This document shows positions 9,336-19,500 of a stretch of DNA of 64,000 nt, piece by piece. Position numbers and translations under genes: made by a program. The notes under the pieces are model-generated. The model saw only the letters and a list, made by a program, of their open reading frames with translations, did no database searches and was not told where the DNA came from. This stretch comes from an uncultured Collinsella sp. GTDB taxonomy: Bacteria > Actinomycetota > Coriobacteriia > Coriobacteriales > Coriobacteriaceae. Position 1 is the stretch's first letter, and every line of letters begins with the position of its first letter. The DNA lies in assembly GCA_902494245.1 (NCBI GenBank), contig CABUSR010000002.1:1-64000 (forward strand). The letters run 5' to 3'.

Positions 9336-11519
9336 TTAGAACCAGAGGAAGTCGCTGCGGGTGACGGTGGTGCCGATGGCGAAGGGCATGCAGGCGATGA
9401 CCGGATACAGATAGCGCATGTAGGTCGAGCCGTTGCACGGACCAATCAGGCACACGGCGAGCACGCCCAACAGCGGCACCCAGATCGCCAGCGCACGCCA
9501 TGAATGACGACGCAGCAGGTAGACCACCACGGCGATCATGATCCACACATAGGTGGCCGAGCTCATGGTGAGCGAAATAAACGGGATGCGCTGCACCGCC
9601 ACACGGTACAGATTGATCAGGTGGTCACACCAGCGCACCACGTTGCTGTCAACCGGATGGAAGTCGAAGTACTTGAGGTTGTCGGGACGCGCCATGATCT
9701 CGGCACTACGCGCCGTGCTGTAGATCCAGGCATCGCGCGCGCTCGGATAAAAATAACCATAGTAGTTATTGATAAGCGCCGAGATATAGCACTCGGGATC
9801 CTTCTTAAACATCTGAGCCCATACCTCAAAATAGGCATCGATGTCCTCCTGCGAGGCGTACTCGTTAAAGCAGTTCTTGACGGCATCGGACTTGTCGGGG
9901 TTGTAGCGGCGGCCCAGGTTCTCGTACTTGAGTACGCGATCGATCACGGCACGTTCTTCGTCGGTCACCGAACCGTCGCAAGGAGCCTCCACGATGGTGC
10001 CGTCCTCCTTAACCGTGGGGTTGACGCCCGAGTTGAGGCCGTCGTGCTTTTGGACGAAACGAGCCGTCTGCTGGAACGGAATCGAAAGGATTTCGCGCTT
10101 GGAGCCGGGCGTAATGTCGTGCGCCGGCATAAACACCTTGGTGAAGTACATGTTAGAGGCAAGGCAGAGCGCGAGCACCGCGAGGACACCGACCCAGCGG
10201 AAGCGCGGGATGGCGCCCGAAGGTGCAGCACCAGTCTGCTTGGCTGCACGACGAGCCACATGCACGTCCCATACGCAAAACGCCGCTGCGATTACGCATG
10301 CCGCCAGGGGAAACACCAGGCCGCCGTTGCGCAGGAACGTGGAACCCATGGCGCCCAGAGCGAGCAGCAGCCAGTCGTGGCGCGCAAAGAGCACGGGGGC
10401 TTTCTCGCCCGCTCGCTCGACATTGGCATCACGACGGGGCAGACCGCAGGCCACGAGCTTCACGGTCTGCACCAGCAGCACCAAAAACGCGTCGGCAAAG
10501 AGCACGTCTTTGGTGAGCAACGCCGCGTAGTTAGAGAACATCGGCATAAACGCAAAGAACAGCAGGATCGCACCGCGAACCGGCAGGCCCACGCCCAGTT
10601 TGCGCAGCGACGAGATGGAATAGGCCATGCAGGCGGCCGTGATGACGAACTGAGCACAGGTGTAGATGGCAAGACCCGCGTTAGCGCTGTTGAACAGTGA
10701 AAGCCCCAGCTGAACGCACGAGCCGATAATGGCCGTGTGCACTACGGGATGATGCCCGTTGAGCAGCACGTTGGGGTTGAGTAGGCGCAGGTAGTCGCTC
10801 GTGCCGTTGGGATAGTTGAACCACTGGCGAATCTGCGCGCCCGTATCTCCCATAAAAAGGCCAGGCAGCGAAGCGATGAGCGTGGGCGCCCAGGCGATCA
10901 TAAGCACCAGGAAGGGCCCGGCAAAGGGATGGACCGAGAGCACGGCGTGAGTCACACGCCATACGCGGCCAAAGTGCGCTTCGGAAAACGGAATGCGCCG
11001 AGAGCTCAGCCAATCCAGGCACTCAAAAGCCAGATAGAAGGCAACGATCGCCAGGAGCATCCAGCCCGCGCCGCCAATCCAGGCGCAGATGATGCGAGCT
11101 TTGTCGCCAAGGACAATCTCGGCCGAGTCGGTGAGATCGTAGCTGCGGCCGAACACCATGCAGATGGCGAAGAGCAGCGACGGCAGAATGATCGATGGAC
11201 GCCAGGTGTCGCCACGGCCAAAGAACACGTAGCGAAACGGCAAGGTGAGCAGGCAGGCAAGTGCAAGCAGCATGACCGCGTCGGTATGGCCGGCAAACGA
11301 GAGGAGCACCTCGTAGCACACGTACAGCATGCCCGAGGCTTTGGGGTCAATCGCCAAGACTGCGTTGCTCGACACCGGGGCAGGATCGATGGAAAACGCC
11401 GTGGTCGCCAACAGCGCGAGCAAAAATGCGATGAGCGTCTGCTTGGCGGGGTAGCGCTTAAACCAGACGATGCGGGCAGCGTCGCGCGCAGCCGTTGTGG
11501 AGAGGTCGGAATCCTTCAC
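9336..11519 (-). CDS. DUF6020-type polytopic membrane protein
   Basis: 727 residues with about 12-14 hydrophobic segments, a mid-protein luminal/extracellular loop and a large soluble region around 480-610. The stretch GDTGAQIRQWFNYP and NGHHPVVHT are typical of DUF6020, a family resembling GT-C membrane glycosyltransferases. The C-terminus returns to the membrane (YLYPVIACMPFAIGTT). Likely a cell-surface glycan enzyme or flippase-like protein, but activity is unproven. It follows lgt on the same strand, separated by two hairpin repeats at 11539-11656. Confidence 0.75.
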   Translation of the reverse strand: MKDSDLSTTAARDAARIVWFKRYPAKQTLIAFLLALLATTAFSIDPAPVSSNAVLAIDPKASGMLYVCYEVLLSFAGHTDAVMLLALACLLTLPFRYVFFGRGDTWRPSIILPSLLFAICMVFGRSYDLTDSAEIVLGDKARIICAWIGGAGWMLLAIVAFYLAFECLDWLSSRRIPFSEAHFGRVWRVTHAVLSVHPFAGPFLVLMIAWAPTLIASLPGLFMGDTGAQIRQWFNYPNGTSDYLRLLNPNVLLNGHHPVVHTAIIGSCVQLGLSLFNSANAGLAIYTCAQFVITAACMAYSISSLRKLGVGLPVRGAILLFFAFMPMFSNYAALLTKDVLFADAFLVLLVQTVKLVACGLPRRDANVERAGEKAPVLFARHDWLLLALGAMGSTFLRNGGLVFPLAACVIAAAFCVWDVHVARRAAKQTGAAPSGAIPRFRWVGVLAVLALCLASNMYFTKVFMPAHDITPGSKREILSIPFQQTARFVQKHDGLNSGVNPTVKEDGTIVEAPCDGSVTDEERAVIDRVLKYENLGRRYNPDKSDAVKNCFNEYASQEDIDAYFEVWAQMFKKDPECYISALINNYYGYFYPSARDAWIYSTARSAEIMARPDNLKYFDFHPVDSNVVRWCDHLINLYRVAVQRIPFISLTMSSATYVWIMIAVVVYLLRRHSWRALAIWVPLLGVLAVCLIGPCNGSTYMRYLYPVIACMPFAIGTTVTRSDFLWF

Positions 11520-11538
11520 AGTCCGAAAGCCTTTCTAG

Positions 11539-11586
11539 AAACCTGCCAAAAAGGGACAGGTTTATTTTGGCAGGTTTTATCTGGGG
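11539..11586. repeat. CTGTCCC-core hairpin repeat, family A, copy 2
   Basis: AAACCTGCCAAAA and TTTTGGCAGGTTT form 13-base inverted arms around GGGACAGGTTTA. This copy is inverted relative to copies at 37587, 51226 and 52431. It lies between the lgt stop and the DUF6020 start. Confidence 0.85.
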
Positions 11587-11618
11587 AAACGTTACGGTTC
11601 TGTCATCGTTGCCCAGCG

Positions 11619-11656
11619 AACCACCACAAAGGTGCCTGTCCCCTTTGTGGTGGTTA
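11619..11656. repeat. CTGTCCC-core hairpin repeat, family B
   Basis: AACCACCACAAAGG pairs with CCTTTGTGGTGGTT around the core TGCCTGTCCC. The right arm contains the lgt stop codon (11654-11656). The arms differ from family A, but the CCTGTCCC core is the same. It could act as a terminator for lgt. Confidence 0.85.
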
Positions 11657-12475
11657 GGCGTCGAGGTAGATACGCTGGGGACAGTTGCGACGACGAGCAA
11701 AGATGATGAGCGCCAGGCCCGCAATTACGAGCGGCAGGCTCAGCAGCTGACCCATGGTGATGACGCCACCAAGCAGATAGCCCAGCTGGGCATCGGGCAC
11801 GCGCACAAACTCAATGAGGAAGCGGACGATGCCGTAACCCATCACAAACACGCCCATAAACGTGCCTTGGGGCAGTAGCGGCTTTTTGCGGCTGAGCACC
11901 TGCAGAATGCAAAAGAGCACGATGCCCTCAAGAAATGCCTCGTAGAGCTGGGAGGGGTGACGCGGCATATCGCCCGCGGTGCCACCGAAGACCACGCCCC
12001 AGGGCAGATCGGTCGGCTTGCCCCACAGCTCACCGTTGACAAAGTTGGCACAACGGCCCAGGCACAAGGCCAGCGGCGCGCCTATGACGGCAAGGTCTGC
12101 CAAAGTCCAGGCATCGAGCTTATACATGCGGCACACGATGATGCCGCCGATAATGCCGCCCACCAAGCCGCCATGGAAGCTCATGCCGCCCTCGTTGGTG
12201 GCAAAGATCTCGAGCGGGTGCGCCCAGTAGTAGCCATCACCGTAAAAGACGACGTAGAACAGGCGCGCACCGATAATGAGGCCAAAGACCACGCCGACCA
12301 CGACACTCGTCAGGTCGTCAATCGTGATGTTAAAGCCCCAGCGACGCTGTGTGCGGTACATGACGACCGCCGTGAGCAGAGCGCCGACCACGTAGGCCAG
12401 GCCGTACCAGTAGATGGTGATGGGGCCCGCCGAGATCGCGACAGGATCAAGCATATGGTAGAAGTCGTTGAGCAT
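11654..12475 (-). CDS. lgt: Prolipoprotein diacylglyceryl transferase
   Basis: 273 residues, seven predicted membrane spans. It transfers diacylglycerol from phosphatidylglycerol to the lipobox cysteine of prolipoproteins on the outer leaflet. Diagnostic segments are MSFHGGLVGG, the Lgt signature GRCANFVNGELWG, and RHPSQLYEA. The start M-L-N-D at 12475 follows GGAGGG; an upstream in-frame extension overlaps the nifU terminator and is rejected. Its stop codon is embedded in a family-B hairpin. Confidence 0.96.
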   Translation of the reverse strand: MLNDFYHMLDPVAISAGPITIYWYGLAYVVGALLTAVVMYRTQRRWGFNITIDDLTSVVVGVVFGLIIGARLFYVVFYGDGYYWAHPLEIFATNEGGMSFHGGLVGGIIGGIIVCRMYKLDAWTLADLAVIGAPLALCLGRCANFVNGELWGKPTDLPWGVVFGGTAGDMPRHPSQLYEAFLEGIVLFCILQVLSRKKPLLPQGTFMGVFVMGYGIVRFLIEFVRVPDAQLGYLLGGVITMGQLLSLPLVIAGLALIIFARRRNCPQRIYLDA

Positions 12476-12499
12476 GTCGACCCTCCTACTCCCTACATA

Positions 12500-12540
12500 C
12501 AAATGCGGCCGCGGGCCTTGCGCTCGCAGCCGCATATTTG
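12500..12540 (-). terminator. Terminator after the NifU-like gene
   Basis: AAATGCGGC and GCCGCATATTT arms enclose a GC-rich centre between the nifU-like stop (12585) and the lgt start (12475). The minus strand ends in ATTTGTATG, a modest T-rich tail. Confidence 0.6.
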
Positions 12541-12584
12541 GGCGTAACGTCTATGCGGAGTATGCCGTCCGCAGCCTTCGCATC

Positions 12585-12863
12585 TTAGAACGGCGCGTAC
12601 TCGTCGTACAGGTCGTCGGTCTCGCCGGAGGCATTGATCTGCTCAACACGGGTAACGCCGGGCACATGCTCCTTGAGGATACGCTCGATACCCATGGACA
12701 GGGTCAGTGCGCTCATAGGGCAGCCGGCGCAGGCGCCCTGAAGCTCAAGCTGGACGACGCCCTCGTCGTCAACGCCCACATACTCCATATCGCCGCCGTC
12801 GGCCTGCAGGTTGGGGCGAATCTCTTCAAGAACCTTCTTAAGCAGCTCTTCGTTAACAGCCAC
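12585..12863 (-). CDS. NifU-like iron-sulfur scaffold
   Basis: 92 residues consisting solely of the NifU C-terminal domain. The motif GACAGCP provides the CxxC that holds a transient Fe-S cluster, and the N-terminal IRPNLQADGGD is typical of the fold. Such stand-alone domains deliver Fe-S clusters to apo-proteins. The RBS is AAAGGAGC. It is encoded alone between lgt and the deaminase gene. Confidence 0.92.
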   Translation of the reverse strand: MAVNEELLKKVLEEIRPNLQADGGDMEYVGVDDEGVVQLELQGACAGCPMSALTLSMGIERILKEHVPGVTRVEQINASGETDDLYDEYAPF

Positions 12864-13033
12864 AGGGGCTCCTTTCTCACAATTACGCGGGCGCGCCCGC
12901 GGACAGGGGCTATGTTACTACAGCCATGTACCCGCTTAGGCGCCAGCCATGCGTGCGGACACGACTTTCACGAGCGGTCAATTTGGGACGGGTCTCTTTT
13001 GGCTGTTTTGCCGCCAGCTGGCGTTGCCACGAG

Positions 13034-13558
13034 CTACTGCTGAGCCTGCCCCTCGGTGCCGATGTGAACATCGACGATAACCTGGCGGTAGCTGATGCCA
13101 CAGGAGTCGAGGATGCGGCGGCTGATGCGTCCATCATCGGTGTCGGCGTACTTGTTGTCCAGGTAGACGACCTCGCCCACGCCCACCTGCGCCAGGATCT
13201 TGGCGCAGTCGTGGCACGGGAACAGCGTAACGTAGACCGTGGAACCCTCGAGATCCTTGAGCGAGCCACGGTAGTTGAGCACGGCGTTGGCCTCGGCATG
13301 GACCACGTAGTTGTGCTTGTCCTGCAGCGGGTCGTCGCTCGTACCCCACGGGAAAAAGTCGTCGTTGAGCGCCGAGGGCGTACCGTTGTAGCCCACCGAA
13401 AGGATGCGGTGGTTGGTGCTGGCGATGCACGCACCCACCTGCGTATTGGGGTCCTTGCTGCGGCGCTGCGCGGCGATGGCCACGCTCATAAAGAACTCGT
13501 CCCAGCTAATGACGTCCAGGCGCTTGCCTGACGAAGTTTGATGAAGATCGTCCGACAT
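13034..13558 (-). CDS. Deoxycytidylate/cytidine deaminase family protein (ComEB-like)
   Basis: 174 residues. HAEANAV (zinc-binding His and catalytic Glu) and PCHDCAK (two zinc-binding Cys) define the dCMP deaminase fold, and GYNGTP near residue 60 is typical of dCMP deaminases. The likely reaction is dCMP to dUMP for thymidylate supply. GGAGGTGTC upstream supports the M-S-D-D start at 13558; the longer frame upstream is not used. Confidence 0.9.
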   Translation of the reverse strand: MSDDLHQTSSGKRLDVISWDEFFMSVAIAAQRRSKDPNTQVGACIASTNHRILSVGYNGTPSALNDDFFPWGTSDDPLQDKHNYVVHAEANAVLNYRGSLKDLEGSTVYVTLFPCHDCAKILAQVGVGEVVYLDNKYADTDDGRISRRILDSCGISYRQVIVDVHIGTEGQAQQ

Positions 13559-13642
13559 GGCAGACACCTCCGTAATCGCAATAGTTTGACCCATTGTAGC
13601 AGGTGAAAGGTGGAGGCGTTTGTCCCACCGGCGCCCTCACTT

Positions 13643-14494
13643 TTACACGCGGCGGGGCTTTTGGTTGATGCGGTAGAGCTCGGCGAGACCCCGCAGCGTC
13701 AGTGCGTCATCTACCGTCAGACTGTGGCCGACCAACGCCGCGAGCGCCTCGGCATCGTCGCCGGTAATGACGATGGGCACGCCATCCTCCCCCGCCGCCT
13801 TGGTCGCGCGCATCTCGGCAAGCACCATGTCGAGCATGCCGTCGATGCGGGCTACCTCGCCCAAGACCACGCCCGAGCGCATGGCCTCGCGCGTGTTGCG
13901 GCCGATGACGTGCGTTGGCGCCGAAGGCTCGACCTGAGGCAAACGCGCCGCAGCAGCCGAAAGCGAGCGGGCGCCAAGCGCCAGACCCGGCGCGATGACG
14001 CCGCCCACAAAGGTACCGTGCGCGTCGATGACCTCGATATTGGTCGTCGTACCCAGGTCGATCACGATACAGGGAGAGCCGTAGACGGCGCGTGCCGCCA
14101 CGGCATCGGCGATGCGGTCGGGGCCGATCTCGGCCGGGTCGTCGTAGTGCACGGGCATGCCGGTCTTGAGGCCCGGCCCCACGGTGAGCACGCGCCCCGT
14201 ACAAGTGCGGGAAAGCGCCGTCTTCCACGGGCGCTCGAGCGCCGGCACCACGCAGCTCAGCACGGCCGCCGTGGGCACGAGCGCGCCGGGCATGCCCGCA
14301 TCAGCCGCCAGCGCGGCCATGACTTGAGCGAGACGCATACGCGCTTCGTCTGCCGTAATGCTCGACGGCGTCGTGATCTCGCACGTCGCAAGCGGGCACT
14401 CCTGCGCCGCGGCCGAATCCTCGGCAAACAGGCCAAAGCGAATGAACGTGTTGCCCACGTCGACCGTCAATATATATGCGCACCCATTAAGCAT
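13643..14494 (-). CDS. coaX: Type III pantothenate kinase
   Basis: 283 residues. DVGNT (12-16) is the phosphate-binding loop of CoaX, GPDRIADAVAA the second signature, and DLGTTTNIEVID plus GGVIAPGL complete the ASKHA fold. It phosphorylates pantothenate in the first step of CoA synthesis. The start at 14494 has GAAAGGAGC upstream. The usual DFGTAT is DLGTTT here, a mild variation. Encoded alone. Confidence 0.93.
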   Translation of the reverse strand: MLNGCAYILTVDVGNTFIRFGLFAEDSAAAQECPLATCEITTPSSITADEARMRLAQVMAALAADAGMPGALVPTAAVLSCVVPALERPWKTALSRTCTGRVLTVGPGLKTGMPVHYDDPAEIGPDRIADAVAARAVYGSPCIVIDLGTTTNIEVIDAHGTFVGGVIAPGLALGARSLSAAAARLPQVEPSAPTHVIGRNTREAMRSGVVLGEVARIDGMLDMVLAEMRATKAAGEDGVPIVITGDDAEALAALVGHSLTVDDALTLRGLAELYRINQKPRRV

Positions 14495-14686
14495 CGTCGG
14501 CGCTCCTTTCGTCTGCCCAGCAGTATATCCCCTACCTAAACCAGTCATCCCAAAATGACTAGCTTGCGGCTATACTGGTGCGCGGTCGTACGCGAGCTCA
14601 CGCGGCGGCCCTTGGTAACCCGACTTCCCGCGCCGTATCCGTAGCGGCGCTCCCGGGGGAAGCGGATATACGCAAAGGAGTTCTAT

Positions 14687-16390
14687 ATGAGCAATCCCTC
14701 GAACCGCACCTCGATGCGCGGTCAACTCACGCTGCGCGGCGTCGTCATCGGCGTCCTTGGCTGCGTGATCATCACGGCAAGCTCGGCCTACACGGCCCTC
14801 AAGATGGGCGCACTCCCCTGGCCGATCATTTTCGCTGCCGTCATCTCGCTGTTCTTCCTGAAGCTCATGGGCAACGCCAGCCTCAACGAGGCCAACGTCA
14901 CCCACACCATCATGTCTGCGGGCGCCATGGTCGCCGGCGGCCTGGCGTTTACCATCCCGGGCGCCTGGATGTTGGGCTATGCCGACCAGATCAGCTGGCT
15001 CGACATGTTTATCGTGGCGCTCGCCGGCACCATCTTGGGCCTTCTGGCGACAGCGCTCATCCACCGTCACTTTATCGTTGACGCCGCGCTGGAGTTCCCC
15101 ACCGGCAACGCCGCAGCTCAGACCCTGCGCGCCACCGAGGCCGGCGGCAAGACCGGCAAGCAGCTCTTTGGCTCCATGGCCATCGCAGGCATCTACAGCG
15201 TGCTTCGCGACGCTCTGGGCGTGGTGCCCAGCATGCTTTGCACGCTCAATATCCCCGGCGTAACCTTTGCCATCTACAACTCGCCCATGCTGCTGTCCAT
15301 CGGCTTTTTGGTAGGCTTCGCCCCGGTCGCTTTCTGGTTTGCCGGCGCGCTGCTGGGCAACTTTGGCATCATCGTTGGCGGCACCGCTGCCGGTCTGTTT
15401 GACGTCATGACCGCACAGGGCATTGTTAAGTCCCTGGGTATGGGCCTCATGATGGGCTTTGGCGTCGCCGTCGTCCTCAAGGACATCCTGCCACAGGTCG
15501 CCGGCATCGTCCGCGGTCTTGCCGCCGACAGCTCCACCGACACCGACGAGCAATCGCTCATCTCGGGCTCCCTTAAGCTCGACGCCGGCATCATCGGCCT
15601 GGGCGCCGCCGCCATCGCCGTGATCATCGCCATCGTGCTTGACCTTGGCCCCGTTCCGGCAGTCATCGTGACGCTGTTCACCTTTGTCACCACCATCATG
15701 AGCGCACAGAGCTGCGGCCAGACGGGCATCGACCCCATGGAGATCTTTGGCCTCATCGTTATGCTCATCGTGGCTGCCTTTGCACAGATCGCTCAGGTCA
15801 AGCTGTTCTTTATCGCCGGCATCGTAGCCGTGGCGTGCGGCCTTGCGGGCGACGTCATGAACGACTTTAAGGCCGGCGCCGTGCTGGGCACCAACCCGCG
15901 TGCGCAGTGGATCGGCCAAGCCATCGGCGGCATCGTGGGTGCCCTGGTCGCCGCAGCCGTCATGGTCGCGCTCGTCACCGCCTATGGCCCGGACGCCTTT
16001 GGCCCCTACAAGAGCTTTGTTGCCGCGCAGGCAAGCGTCGTCGCCACCATGGTCTCGGGCATCCCGAGCGTGCCGTGGTTCGTTGGCGGCTTTATCGCCG
16101 GCATCGTCATGTACTGGCTCGGCATTCCGGCCATGATGATCGGCCTGGGCGTGTACCTGCCGTTCTACATGTCGCTCACGGCATTCCTGGGCTCCTGCGT
16201 CAAACTCGCCTACGACAAGTGGTCCGCCCAGCGCGACGCCACCGCTGGTCTTTCTGACGAGGAGAGGGCCGCCAAGGACGCCGCCTTCCAGGAACAGGGT
16301 CTGGTCGTTGCCAGCGGCCTGCTCGGCGGCGAGTCCATCGTCGGCGTTATCCTGGCGTTTGTCTCTGTTGGCCTGAGCCTGCTGGGCTAA
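14687..16390 (+). CDS. OPT family oligopeptide transporter
   Basis: 567 residues with about 14-15 membrane segments. The start MSNPSNRTSMRGQLTLRGVVIG and segments FPTGNAAAQTLRA and GDVMNDFKAG match the OPT superfamily (prokaryotic EriT/oligopeptide branch). Likely imports small peptides or metal chelates by proton symport. RBS AAAGGAG lies at 14674-14680. A perfect 18-bp palindrome and a strong terminator follow the stop. Confidence 0.92.
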   Translation: MSNPSNRTSMRGQLTLRGVVIGVLGCVIITASSAYTALKMGALPWPIIFAAVISLFFLKLMGNASLNEANVTHTIMSAGAMVAGGLAFTIPGAWMLGYADQISWLDMFIVALAGTILGLLATALIHRHFIVDAALEFPTGNAAAQTLRATEAGGKTGKQLFGSMAIAGIYSVLRDALGVVPSMLCTLNIPGVTFAIYNSPMLLSIGFLVGFAPVAFWFAGALLGNFGIIVGGTAAGLFDVMTAQGIVKSLGMGLMMGFGVAVVLKDILPQVAGIVRGLAADSSTDTDEQSLISGSLKLDAGIIGLGAAAIAVIIAIVLDLGPVPAVIVTLFTFVTTIMSAQSCGQTGIDPMEIFGLIVMLIVAAFAQIAQVKLFFIAGIVAVACGLAGDVMNDFKAGAVLGTNPRAQWIGQAIGGIVGALVAAAVMVALVTAYGPDAFGPYKSFVAAQASVVATMVSGIPSVPWFVGGFIAGIVMYWLGIPAMMIGLGVYLPFYMSLTAFLGSCVKLAYDKWSAQRDATAGLSDEERAAKDAAFQEQGLVVASGLLGGESIVGVILAFVSVGLSLLG

Positions 16391-16408
16391 GTCGAGCAGC
16401 TGCTCGAC
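16391..16408. repeat. Perfect 18-bp palindrome
   Basis: GTCGAGCAGCTGCTCGAC begins on the first base after the OPT stop codon. As RNA it would be a tight hairpin with almost no loop; as DNA it could be a dimeric protein site. Confidence 0.6.
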
Positions 16409-16431
16409 AGCAACCATATTGCCTACGGCTT

Positions 16432-16471
16432 GCCCGGTCGGCAGCTTTTGCGGCTGCCGACCGGGCTTTTT
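16432..16471 (+). terminator. Terminator of the OPT transporter gene
   Basis: A perfect 14-bp stem (16432-16445 with 16453-16466, GCCCGGTCGGCAGC) with a 7-base loop is followed by TTTTT. Confidence 0.92.
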
Positions 16472-16487
16472 GATATCGCAACAAAGA

Positions 16488-16524
16488 AAGGCCGGCGCAC
16501 TGCGTTTAACAGCGCGCCGGCCTT
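16488..16524 (-). terminator. Terminator of the CAP surface protein gene
   Basis: AAGGCCGGCGC pairs with GCGCCGGCCTT (16488-16498 with 16514-16524). On the minus strand a T-rich tail TTTCTTTG follows, about 70 bases after the stop at 16591. Confidence 0.88.
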
Positions 16525-16590
16525 ATCGTTTGGCTATCGAGACGGTCCCGCTATGAATTGAAGTTCACTGCAGAGCCGACGCCCGAATCA

Positions 16591-19500
16591 CTACATGTGC
16601 TTGCGGCGGCGATCGCCGAGCGTCACGCCCGCGGCAACGAGCGTAATGCCGCCGATGACGAACACCTCGCCCGCAAGAGCGGAATTGTCGCCAGTTTGGG
16701 CGAGCGCGGCCGACGTTGCCTTCTTCTTGGCGACAGGAGCCTTTGCAGCAGCCTGCGCAACCTGAGGCTTGGCCTGCGGCTCAGCCTTGGGATGATACTT
16801 GTCGTACTCGGCCTGTGCGGCAGCCAGGGCATCCTTAGCATCGTTAAGCTCGGCAAGCGCGGCGGCATAGGCGTCGTTGGCATCGGACAGTTTGGCATCG
16901 GCATCGCTCAGAGCAGCCTTGAGACCAGCAGCGGCATCGACGGCGGCCTTATAGCGAGCGTAGGCAGCGTTCAGCTTGACCAGCTTCTCGTTGCCCGTCG
17001 TGCCCGCGGCAAGAGAGGCCTTGTGGTCGACAGCCTCAAGATCGGCCTTGAGTGCCTCATCGCTGGCAAGCTCGGCCTTGGCCTTGACGATCTCGAAGTT
17101 CGCATCGACGACGGCTTCGTTGGCGGCCTCGAGCTGCTTCTGGGCATCGGCGACGCCGGCGACGGCGGCGTCAAAGGCGACCTTGGCGTCGTCGACCGCC
17201 TTCTGAGCGCCGGCAAAGCGCTCGAAGGCCTTGTTTGCGGTGGCAAGCTCGCCCTCGGCGGCCTTGGCCTTGGCCTGCGCGTCGGACAGGGCCTGCGTCT
17301 TGGCGGCAACTGCCTGCTTGGCGTCCGAAAGAGCAGTCGCGGCCTGGACATCTGCGGCCTGGGCCTTGTCTACACCAGCCTGGGCGGCATCGTCGGCCTT
17401 CTTTGCCTCGTCAAGCGAGCCCTGCTTATTCGCAAGGTCCGCCTGGGCGGCATCGCGCTTGGCGGTAAGATCCTTGACCGAAGCCGTGGCATTGCCATAC
17501 GCCTCGTTGGCCTTATCGGACTTTGTCTTGGCGGTATCGTAATCGTCCTGTGCCTTCGCCTTGCGGGCGGAAGCCTTGGAGGCGTTCGTCTGGCATTCGG
17601 TGAGCTTGGAGTTAGCGTCGTCAAGCGCGGCCTGCGCGACGGTCGCCTCGTCCTTGGCGGCGTTGAGATTTGCCCTAGGAGTTTCGATGTCAACATTCTT
17701 CAAATTGACATCGGCAGCGCCATATGCCGCCTTCGCGATAGCGGTGGCCTCTTGCGCAGCTTCATAGTCGCTCTTGGCAGCAGCAACGTTACCGTTCGCT
17801 TCATTCGCGGCACTCTTGGCAGCATCGAGGGATGACTCCGCAGAGCCAAGCGCATCGTTTTTCACATCGCGCGCCTTCCGTGCTGCCGCAAGTTGATCTT
17901 GCAGCTGCGCCAGCTGAGCCTTCTGTGCGGCGGTACCACCGGCATGATAAACGGAGTCTACGTACGTGTTTACCAGGTTCTTGAACTCGTCAACCGTAAA
18001 ATCGCCTTCGGCCCAGTTTCCCTGATAAATTGAAACGGGACTGGGTGCACCGTCGTCCTCGGGCGTTGAGCGGTTGCCATCCTTACCGTAGCCGACGGCG
18101 AACCCAAAGGAATTAGCACCTGAATCAATAAAGTTCTCATAGTGGCCGGTGTTGCTATAGTCACCCCTGTCATAGTCGCGCTTTTCCGCAGTATACCAAC
18201 CGATAAACGGCCAATCATCGCCGTAGAAGTCGCCGTTATCGAAGGATGTTTCCCAATCTTTAGGATTATCTGACCCCTTGTAGGCGCCAGCACGTCCGGC
18301 AAGGTTTTCGTTATAGGACATATAAAAGCCCTCGCCGCTGTTCCCCGCGTGGTCCCAAACATTCGACGAATAGCAAACATCGAGCGCCGACTGCGCCATA
18401 GAGACAATGCTGACCTTCATGTCACTCAAGCCATTTGCGCGACGAATTCCATTGACCGCATTCATGTAGGTCAAGGTATTCTGCAGATTCACGAGCGAAA
18501 AAGCATTGTCAGCGTCAGACGCATCCAAGTTGACATAGTCGTCATACCATGCCGCCTTGTTAGCAGACCCATCAAGTAACTTCGCCGCATTGCTCGCGTT
18601 GGCACGCTGAGCAGCAGTAAACGACGTACTACTTGCGATGTGATTCATAAAGCCAAGCAGGCCAGCCTTGACAGCATCCGTATCCACCGTCATGTTTGCT
18701 TTTAGCTCAGAAATCTGCTGCTCAAGAGCTTTGACGTTTGTGCTGGCCGTGTTGTATTCATCATTCGCTTTGTTGTAGTCGCTGGTAGCATTCTCAAGAG
18801 CGCTTTTCTTCTGCTTTGCGACCTCTGCCAGACGGTCGTACTCTGCCTTCTTGTCGGCCTCGGTCTGCTGAGCTTGCTCGTAAGCAGCCTTGGCGGTGTT
18901 GTATTTGCTGGTCAAATCACCGAGTTTGCCGTTGGCTTCGTCGTATGCAGTCTGCGCTGACGAAACGGCAGCGTTGGCGGCGTTGACCTTTTCCTGCGCG
19001 GCGCTGGCATCAGTCTGTGCGGCCTGGAGGTTCGTTTGTGCGGTGGCGTCGGCAGCCTTCGCGGCATCAAGCTCGGTCTGCGCGTCCTTGAGCTCACCGG
19101 CAGCAGCGTTCTTGACAGCCTCAAGCGCTTTTAGATCGATACCCGTGCCCGAGATGGCGGCATCGAGCGCTTTCTGTGCGTCGTTCAGCTTATCCTGGGC
19201 GTTGCCGCACGCGGTGGTCGCAGCGGCAAGGGCATTGGCAGTCTCCTGCTTCTTGGCCTGGGCGGTCGTCAGAGCAGACTCGGCATCACTCTTTGCCTGC
19301 TCAGCATTGTCGGCGGCGGTCTTAGCGGCATCGAGCTCACCCTCGGCCGTCTTCACATCGGCATTCGCCGCATTGAGCTTGGCCTGTGCGTCCTCAACGG
19401 CCTTCTTGGCGGCCTCGTACTCGTCCATACCCATGGCCTCGAGCTTGGCCTTGGCATCATCGAAGGCCTTCTTGGCCTCATCCTGCTTTGCCTTGGCGTC

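Noticed and set aside
14570..16417. 615-codon open frame antisense to the OPT transporter
   Set aside because: Low-complexity His/Asp/Ala composition caused by GC-biased third positions of the real gene; no RBS or family signature.
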